Below are positions 58,716 to 64,000 of a stretch of DNA of 64,000 nucleotides, piece by piece. The translations under genes were made by a program, and so were the position numbers. Below the pieces are notes generated by a model, which had not been told where the DNA came from, did no database searches, and was given only the letters and a program-made list of their open reading frames with translations. This stretch comes from Lewinellaceae bacterium (GTDB lineage: Bacteria > Bacteroidota > Bacteroidia > Chitinophagales > Saprospiraceae), in the NCBI GenBank assembly GCA_016716135.1, contig JADJWX010000004.1, forward strand, positions 248,001-312,000. The letters are read 5' to 3'. How positions within the stretch are numbered: the stretch's first letter is position 1; each line of letters begins with the position of its first letter.

Positions 58716-61397
58716 TTAAACATCGCCCAGGTTTTTCAACGACTCCTTCAAAATCTGGATTCGTGCCAAAGCATCGGCTTCTTTTTTCCGTTCATTTTCA
58801 ACTACCTGAGGAGGTGCACCGTTGACGAAACGTTCGTTGGCCAGTTTGGCCTGAACCGATTTAAGAAAGCCTTCCTGATAAGCCAGTTCTTCCAGCAACT
58901 TTGCCCGTTCTGCCGCAACATCAATCTCCTGATTGATTTCCACATAAAATTTATCCGTACCGGAAATGAAGGATTTGCTGTTTGCCGGTTCATCCTCGCT
59001 AATGCTGAGTTCCGAAAGGACCGCCAGTTTCACCACCATTTCCCGCAGGCCGGCCAATCCGAACAGGGCCTCAGCCGAAGCGCTCTGTTGCACCGTCAGC
59101 GGTAGAGGTTCTTTCGGCTTGATCTGGTTTTGGTTGCGCAGGTCGCGCACCTTGCCGATCACGTCTTTGGCCGCTTCCACCTGAGCGATCAGTTTTTGGT
59201 CGGCTTTGCCGGCCTTTGGGTACTGCTGAACCATGCAATCGTCGCCCGCAGCCCGTTCGCGCAGCTGATGCCAGATTTCCTCCGTGATGAAGGGCATAAA
59301 CGGATGCAAGGCCACCATCAGGTCGGCAAACAGGTCGAGGGTAGCCTCCAGCGTTGCACGGTCGATCGGCTTTTCAAACCCCGGTTTGATCATTTCGAGG
59401 TACCAGGAGCAGAAGTCGTCCCAAATAAACCCGTACAAACCGAGCAGGGCATCGCTAAGGCGGAACACCCGCATATTGGCTTCAATGTCTTCCAGCACGA
59501 CATTGAACTTTTCCCGCATCCAGTGCACAGCCAGTGCATTTTTACGCGCATCGGCTTCTGTTTCAGCCTGCTCGCCGACAGGCCAGCCTTTCACCAGGCG
59601 CAGGGCGTTCCAGAGTTTGTTGCAAAAGTTGCGGCCGTTTTCGCAGAGTTTGTCGTCAAACAAAATATCGTTGCCGGCGGCTGCACTTGACATCAGGCCG
59701 TAGCGCACCCCGTCGGCGCCGAAGTCGTCGATCAATTTCAGGGCATCCGGGGAATTGCCCAGCGACTTGGACATTTTGCGCCGCTTTTGGTCGCGCACCA
59801 TCCCGGTAAAATACACGGCCTGGAACGGGCGCGCGCCTTTGTATTCATAGCCGGCCATGATCATGCGGGCCACCCAGAAAAAGATGATATCCCAACCCGT
59901 TACCAACACCGAAGTTGGGTAGTAGTATTGAATTTCGCCGTCGGGTTTGCGGAAGCCGTCGAACACGCTGATCGGCCATAGCCAGGAGGAGGCCCAGGTG
60001 TCGAGCACATCTTCGTCTTGCCGGAGATCGTCCAGCGTAAGCGTTGCATTTCCGGTCTGTTGTTGAGCCTGCGCCAGCGCTTTTTCTGCCGTTTCGGCTA
60101 CAAAGACATGCGTTTCTTTGTTAAAACCCTCCGACTTCAGGTACCAGGCAGGGATGCGTTGGCCCCACCAGAGTTGGCGGGATATGCACCAGTCCCGCAG
60201 GTTTTCCATCCAGTTGCGGTACAGGTTTTGAAAACTGTCGGGATAAAACTGAATTTCCCGGTCAAGTACCGCTTTCAGGGCCGGAGCGCCCAAATCGCTC
60301 ATGCGGACAAACCACTGCAGCGAAAGTTTGGGTTCGACCACGGAATTGGTGCGCTCGGAGCGGCCGATTTTGGTCACGTAATCTTCCAGTTTGACCAAAT
60401 TGCCGCTTTCTTCCAGCAGGGCTTTCATGCGTTTGCGTGCGTCGAAGCGATCGAGACCGACCAGGGGTTTGAAGGCGCAGTTTTCATTGAGGCGACCTTC
60501 GTCGTCGATGGTGTCGATCACTTCCAGTTGGTGGCGCAATCCGATTTCGTAATCATTCGGATCGTGGGCCGGTGTAATTTTCAGGGCGCCGGTGCCAAAC
60601 TCAACATCGACATAATCGTCCGCAATTACCGGGATGGCCCGGTTGATCAGCGGGATCAACACTTTTTTACCCACCAGTTTTTGGTATCGCTTGTCCTTGG
60701 GATTGACTGCAACGGCCGTATCGGCAAAAATAGTTTCGGGCCGCTGGGTTGCGATCACGATCCCTTCCGAACCGGAGCCTTCGAGCAGGTATTTGATATG
60801 GAAAAGTTGGGCCTGCTCTTCATTGTACAACACTTCTTCATTGGAGAGTACCGTGCGGGCTTCGGGGTCCCAGTTGACCATGCGCAAGCCGCGGTAGAGT
60901 TTGTCTTTTTGATACAGGTCAACAAAGGTCCGGATACAGTCCTCGTAGTAGCCGGGATCCATGGTAAACGCCGTTCTATCCCAGTCGCAGGAAGCGCCCA
61001 GGCGCCGCAGTTGTTTCAGGATAATGCCGCCGTATTTGTCTTTCCACTGGTACGCAAATTCCATGAACTGCTCACGGGTGATATCCGCCTTGCGCAGTTT
61101 TTTCTCCTCGCGCAACCACCGCACGACTTTTGCTTCCGTGGCAATCGAAGCGTGGTCCGTACCAGGTACCCAGCAGGCATTTTTACCATCCAGGCGGGCT
61201 TTACGGATCAGGATATCCTGAATCGTATTGTTGAGCATGTGCCCCATGTGCAACACACCGGTTACGTTTGGCGGGGGAATTACAATGGTAAACGGCTCCC
61301 GGTCGTCGGGGGTGGAATGAAAATAGCCGGAGGTTTCCCAGTGTTCGTACCAGCGGGATTCGGTTTCAGACGGGTTGTAACGGGTGGAAAGTTCCAT
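58716..61397 (-). CDS. valS: Valine--tRNA ligase
   Basis: This 893-residue class I synthetase charges tRNA-Val. It has the HIGH-type motif HMGH (50-53, in PPPNVTGVLHMGHML), the editing-domain regions (VIATQRPETIFADTAVAVNP and FGTGALKITPAHDPNDYEIG), the KMSKS motif in KRRKMSKSLGNSPDAL, and a C-terminal coiled-coil (AAERAKLLEELAYQEGFLKSVQAKL) typical of ValS. The reading frame is intact along the whole length. Confidence 0.97.
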   Translation of the reverse strand: MELSTRYNPSETESRWYEHWETSGYFHSTPDDREPFTIVIPPPNVTGVLHMGHMLNNTIQDILIRKARLDGKNACWVPGTDHASIATEAKVVRWLREEKKLRKADITREQFMEFAYQWKDKYGGIILKQLRRLGASCDWDRTAFTMDPGYYEDCIRTFVDLYQKDKLYRGLRMVNWDPEARTVLSNEEVLYNEEQAQLFHIKYLLEGSGSEGIVIATQRPETIFADTAVAVNPKDKRYQKLVGKKVLIPLINRAIPVIADDYVDVEFGTGALKITPAHDPNDYEIGLRHQLEVIDTIDDEGRLNENCAFKPLVGLDRFDARKRMKALLEESGNLVKLEDYVTKIGRSERTNSVVEPKLSLQWFVRMSDLGAPALKAVLDREIQFYPDSFQNLYRNWMENLRDWCISRQLWWGQRIPAWYLKSEGFNKETHVFVAETAEKALAQAQQQTGNATLTLDDLRQDEDVLDTWASSWLWPISVFDGFRKPDGEIQYYYPTSVLVTGWDIIFFWVARMIMAGYEYKGARPFQAVYFTGMVRDQKRRKMSKSLGNSPDALKLIDDFGADGVRYGLMSSAAAGNDILFDDKLCENGRNFCNKLWNALRLVKGWPVGEQAETEADARKNALAVHWMREKFNVVLEDIEANMRVFRLSDALLGLYGFIWDDFCSWYLEMIKPGFEKPIDRATLEATLDLFADLMVALHPFMPFITEEIWHQLRERAAGDDCMVQQYPKAGKADQKLIAQVEAAKDVIGKVRDLRNQNQIKPKEPLPLTVQQSASAEALFGLAGLREMVVKLAVLSELSISEDEPANSKSFISGTDKFYVEINQEIDVAAERAKLLEELAYQEGFLKSVQAKLANERFVNGAPPQVVENERKKEADALARIQILKESLKNLGDV

Positions 61398-61584
61398 GTT
61401 TTATTACCAGCAGGAAGGTTTTGCAGGCGAAGCCTGAATTAAAAAAGAAGGCGCAAATATCGGTTTTCCCCTGTTCTTCACCGACTTATGTTAATATTTT
61501 AAAAACTTGATGGCTTTTCGCAAAAATAATCCGCACCTTTGCGCCGGCATGTTGCCAGAATCATTTTTAAAGTTTTTATTACCA

Positions 61585-61779
61585 ATGTACAACGGAACAG
61601 TAAAATTCTTCAACGAAACCAAAGGTTTCGGTTTTATCGTGGATGACTCCACCAAAGAAGAAATCTTTGTTCACGTTAGCGGTTTGGTGGACTCGATCCG
61701 CGAAGGTGACCAGGTCACTTTCGAAACCCAGCGTGGCAAAAAAGGCATGAACGCAGTAAATGTAAAATTGGCCGAATAA
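61585..61779 (+). CDS. Cold-shock domain protein (CspA family)
   Basis: This 64-residue protein is a single cold-shock domain with the RNA-binding motifs KGFGFIVDD and EIFVHVSGL. It starts MYNGTVKFFNE and ends VNVKLAE. I chose ATG 61585, which matches the family start; the frame extends upstream without similarity. The 187-bp leader contains a TTG (61507) and CACCTTTG (61534) that only loosely fit a promoter. A terminator follows. Confidence 0.93.
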   Translation: MYNGTVKFFNETKGFGFIVDDSTKEEIFVHVSGLVDSIREGDQVTFETQRGKKGMNAVNVKLAE

Positions 61780-61812
61780 GCCAATTCTCATTTTAAGTGA
61801 TACCATGTTGAG

Positions 61813-61846
61813 CCCTCGCCGGATCGCCGGCGGGGGTTTTATTTTT
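61813..61846 (+). terminator. Terminator after the cold-shock gene
   Basis: CCCTCGCCGG (61813-61822) pairs with CCGGCGGGGG (61827-61836, one G-U pair) over ATCG, followed by TTTTATTTTT. Confidence 0.88.
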
Positions 61847-61871
61847 AGCTCATGTTCCCAACGGACTGGTA

Positions 61872-62084
61872 GGGAGGTGGTAACTTCGAGACTAATGTCG
61901 TCAACTTCAGGTATTTGGGTGGGTGTACACTTTTGACTTTTCAAATTTGACTTAAAAGGAACTTCCCGAACTGATATTGCTCTCAAAAAAGTCAAAAGTT
62001 CAATTTGAAAAGTCAAATTTGAAAAGTGTCCACCTCCTCTGATTTCTTAAATTGACGACATTAGACTGCCAGTCACCACCTCAC
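61872..62084. repeat. Nested palindromic element downstream of the cold-shock gene
   Basis: The outer ends (GGGAGGTGGTAACT with CTAATGTCGTCAA, 61872-61913, against TTGACGACATTAG with AGTCACCACCTCAC, 62052-62084) are inverted repeats with several mismatches. Inside, ACTTTTCAAATTTGACTT (61936-61953) is perfectly inverted at 62010-62027. The nested plan matches the other elements of this window. Confidence 0.78.
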
Positions 62085-62098
62085 TTAGCGCATTCAAA

Positions 62099-62160
62099 GG
62101 TTACTGGTTAGAAGGTTGCTTAACTTTACCGGTATGTACCCAATCTTCTAACCAGTAACC
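62099..62160. repeat. Perfect 16-bp hairpin before the ArfB-like gene
   Basis: GGTTACTGGTTAGAAG (62099-62114) is inverted at 62145-62160 around a 30-base loop. A further copy of AACCAGTAAC follows at about 62164, just before the ATG at 62182, so the hairpin probably lies in the mRNA leader. Confidence 0.85.
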
Positions 62161-62181
62161 CTTAAACCAGTAACTTTTTAA

Positions 62182-62583
62182 ATGCATACCGACCAGCTGC
62201 TACAGGAATTCACCTACCGCACCTCCCGATCCGGCGGCAAGGGCGGCCAAAACGTCAACAAAGTGGAGACGAAGGTGGAAGCACGCCTGCATGTAGCCTC
62301 CTCTGCGGCCTTGTCGGATGCAGAAAAGCAACTGATTCTGGAAAAACTGGCCAACCGCATCTCTGCCGAGGGCTATCTGGCGGTAACCAACCAAACCAAG
62401 CGCTCCCAGCTGGCCAACAAGGAACTCGCAGAGCATAAACTGCTCCGACTCGTCCAACAAGCCCTGGTCCAACCGAAAAAACGCAAACGCGCCAAAGTAC
62501 CGAAGTCGGTCAAGGAAGCCCGGTTGAAAGCCAAGAAACACCAGTCAGAAAAGAAAGCTGCGCGGCGGGTTATTGGGCATTAG
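62182..62583 (+). CDS. arfB: ArfB-like peptidyl-tRNA hydrolase/release-factor-like protein
   Basis: This 133-residue protein has the GGQ peptidyl-tRNA hydrolysis motif in SGGKGGQNVNKVETKVE and a basic C-terminal tail (RLKAKKHQSEKKAARRV), the form of ArfB/YaeJ, which frees stalled ribosomes by inserting its tail in the empty mRNA channel. It lacks the codon-recognition domains of RF1/RF2, which is normal for this family. Confidence 0.92.
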   Translation: MHTDQLLQEFTYRTSRSGGKGGQNVNKVETKVEARLHVASSAALSDAEKQLILEKLANRISAEGYLAVTNQTKRSQLANKELAEHKLLRLVQQALVQPKKRKRAKVPKSVKEARLKAKKHQSEKKAARRVIGH

Positions 62584-62592
62584 AGTATGTTT

Positions 62593-63999
62593 CTAAAACA
62601 TCTTGTCCAGTTCAAACTCCACCCGCCGGTTTTTCGCCCGCCCGTTAGCAGTTTTATTGGTAGCAATTGGTTTGCTCTCCCCAAATCCTTTTGACGAAAG
62701 GCGTTCGGCATCAATCCCCAGTTCGATCAGCTTTTGCACACAAGTATTTGCCCGGCGTTCCGAAAGGTCCTGATTCTTTTTAGCAGCCCCCTGACTATCG
62801 GTATGGCCGGCAATCCGGACGTTGTAGTTCGGGAAATTATCCAGTATGCCGGCCAGTTTTTCCAGCACCGGCACAGATGCCTCGGTCAGTTTATCTGATC
62901 CGGTTTCGAACTGGATGTCGCGTACCGCCGCAATGATGATTTTTTTATCGGCTTTTTTCAACTCCGGACAGCCATTGTTGGCCTTGGTGCCCGCTGCGCG
63001 CGGACATTTATCTTCCGCATCTTCGATCCCGTCGCCATCCGTGTCCGGACAGCCCTGAAATTCAGCGATCCCTTTTTCCAGCGGACAGGCATCCTTCGCG
63101 TCTTCAATCCCGTCGCCATCCGTGTCCGGGCAGCCGTTAAACCGCGCAATTCCCCAGACCTGCCGGCAACTGTCCAACGCATCTTCCACGCCGTCGCCGT
63201 CCGTATCCGGGCAGCCCAAAAACTGAACCGGGCCGGCCTGCTCCGGGCAAGCATCCACCAGGTCTTCAATGCCGTCGCCATCCGTATCCGGACAGCCGAA
63301 TGGGGTAATGCGTCCGCCCTGGTCGGGGCAGTAGTCCTCGTGGTCGGCCAGGCCATCTGAATCGCGGTCGGGGCAACCGAACAGTTGTTCCACACCTGCG
63401 TCGTCAGGACAGGCATCCTCGATATCCGCCACAGCATCGCCATCGCGATCGGGGCAGCCGCAAAGCGTAATCAGGCCGATAACTTCCGGGCAAAGGTCCA
63501 GGCTGTCTTGCGTGCCATCACCGTCGGCATCCGGACAACCTTTTGCCGACGGCACCCCCGGAATGGTCGGGCAGTCGTCTTCCGCGTCAGTGATGCGGTC
63601 GCCATCGGCATCGGGGCAGCCCTTCATGGCCTTAAAACCCGGCGCGAGCGGGCATTTGTCGCGGCGGTTGGGAATCCAGTCGCGGTCGGAATCCGCTTGC
63701 CGGATGCGGTGCGAGAGCGTGATGCCGCCGAAAGCGTACCAGTCGCGGTTGCCGGCGTTGCCGGAAATTTCGACACCGTCAAGGCGGTCGGTCCAGGCAG
63801 GCCGGAAGCCGAGTTCGAAACCGATGAGCCAGTAGCGGCCGATGTCCCACTTGAAGCCGCCGCCCAGGTTCAGCACCAGCGCCGGTTGGTCGGCCGGCGC
63901 GTTTTTATCGGCGAGAATGCGATCGGCGGTGACGCTGGGGTTTTGTTCGGGAAAGTCGTTGTAGTCCGTGTTTGTTTTATAAAAATTATACCCGGCGCC
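62593..63999 (-). CDS. OmpA-family protein with thrombospondin type 3 repeats, N-terminus outside window
   Basis: The visible 468 residues start within an outer-membrane-type domain (GYNFYKTNTDYNDF, later WDIGRYWLIGFELGFRPAW). About nine thrombospondin type 3 units of some 27 residues follow (PDTDGDGIEDAKDACP type, calcium-binding DxDGD pattern). The protein ends in an OmpA-type peptidoglycan-binding domain (DIQFETGSDKLTEASVPVLE, IAGHTDSQGAAKKNQDLSER, NRRVEFEL). The open frame continues to the window edge, so the signal peptide and start are not seen. It probably links the outer membrane to the cell wall. Confidence 0.92.
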   Translation of the reverse strand, partial: GAGYNFYKTNTDYNDFPEQNPSVTADRILADKNAPADQPALVLNLGGGFKWDIGRYWLIGFELGFRPAWTDRLDGVEISGNAGNRDWYAFGGITLSHRIRQADSDRDWIPNRRDKCPLAPGFKAMKGCPDADGDRITDAEDDCPTIPGVPSAKGCPDADGDGTQDSLDLCPEVIGLITLCGCPDRDGDAVADIEDACPDDAGVEQLFGCPDRDSDGLADHEDYCPDQGGRITPFGCPDTDGDGIEDLVDACPEQAGPVQFLGCPDTDGDGVEDALDSCRQVWGIARFNGCPDTDGDGIEDAKDACPLEKGIAEFQGCPDTDGDGIEDAEDKCPRAAGTKANNGCPELKKADKKIIIAAVRDIQFETGSDKLTEASVPVLEKLAGILDNFPNYNVRIAGHTDSQGAAKKNQDLSERRANTCVQKLIELGIDAERLSSKGFGESKPIATNKTANGRAKNRRVEFELDKMF

Positions 64000-64000
64000 G

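Noticed and set aside
60018..61442. Plus-strand open frame of 474 codons opposite valS
   Set aside because: ValS on the minus strand is unmistakable; the opposite frame has no family similarity.
1..64000. tRNA or rRNA genes
   Set aside because: No cloverleaf-like or rRNA-like stretch was recognised in the intergenic gaps I read; an automated covariance search would be more sensitive.

Overview
The window reads as chromosomal DNA of a Bacteroidota bacterium, most likely of the Saprospirales (Lewinella/Haliscomenobacter-like). The signs are: secreted proteins ending in type IX secretion (T9SS) sorting domains, CarboxypepD_reg-type TonB-dependent receptors paired with DUF4249 and DUF5689 lipoproteins, promoters resembling TTG-N20-TAnnTTTG, few Shine-Dalgarno sites, and thrombospondin-3/OmpA proteins. 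The lineage call is inference. I recognise no rRNA, tRNA, CRISPR array, prophage or transposase gene.

Layout. 1-1.7 kb: the end of a TPR-tailed protein (possibly an S41 peptidase) and an acyltransferase. 1.8-11.5 kb: a signalling block with a giant sensor kinase ending in a class III nucleotide cyclase, an anti-sigma-like TPR membrane protein, a divergent TPR-CHAT protease lipoprotein, and two paralogous 154-residue proteins with an almost identical C-terminal tail. 11.7-15.3 kb: an HTH/DUF2975 pair, an acyl-CoA dehydrogenase and an FKBP-like TPR protein. 15.7-22.9 kb: a co-directional run with RimB-like protease, RimK ligase, a desuccinylase-family enzyme, an SdiA-regulated-type lipoprotein, a PycTM/DUF5706-like membrane protein, a GAF-type protein and a DjlA-like co-chaperone. 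22.9-28.4 kb: a second desuccinylase-family enzyme, a BstA/DinB thiol-transferase domain fused to AT-hooks and 34-residue basic repeats, an AlkA-type glycosylase, and a GCS2 ligase fused to CBS domains. 28.7-34.9 kb: a lipoprotein, RimM, two tiny membrane proteins, a DUF4249/TonB-receptor pair and a small HTH protein. 35.1-49.1 kb: three T9SS cargo proteins (a metalloprotease-like beta-helix protein, an unknown, an M1 peptidase), PrmA, and a 1516-residue exported protein of unknown role. 49.1-58.5 kb: rhomboid protease, DUF5683, a DUF5689/TonB receptor/nuclease uptake cluster, a CNNM-CBS transporter-like protein and small genes. 58.7-64 kb: ValS, a cold-shock protein, an ArfB-like release factor and an OmpA/TSP3 protein running off the edge.

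The most unusual features are: (a) the CHAT protease beside twin proteins sharing the tail GAKNKGCLAFL(G/T)MLPF; (b) the PycTM-like gene next to a GAF-type gene with no dedicated cyclase beside it; (c) the BstA domain fused to a histone-H1-like, AT-hook tail; and (d) a set of about eleven palindromic non-coding elements. These elements differ in sequence but share a nested hairpin design, and one of them sits in frame inside prmA.
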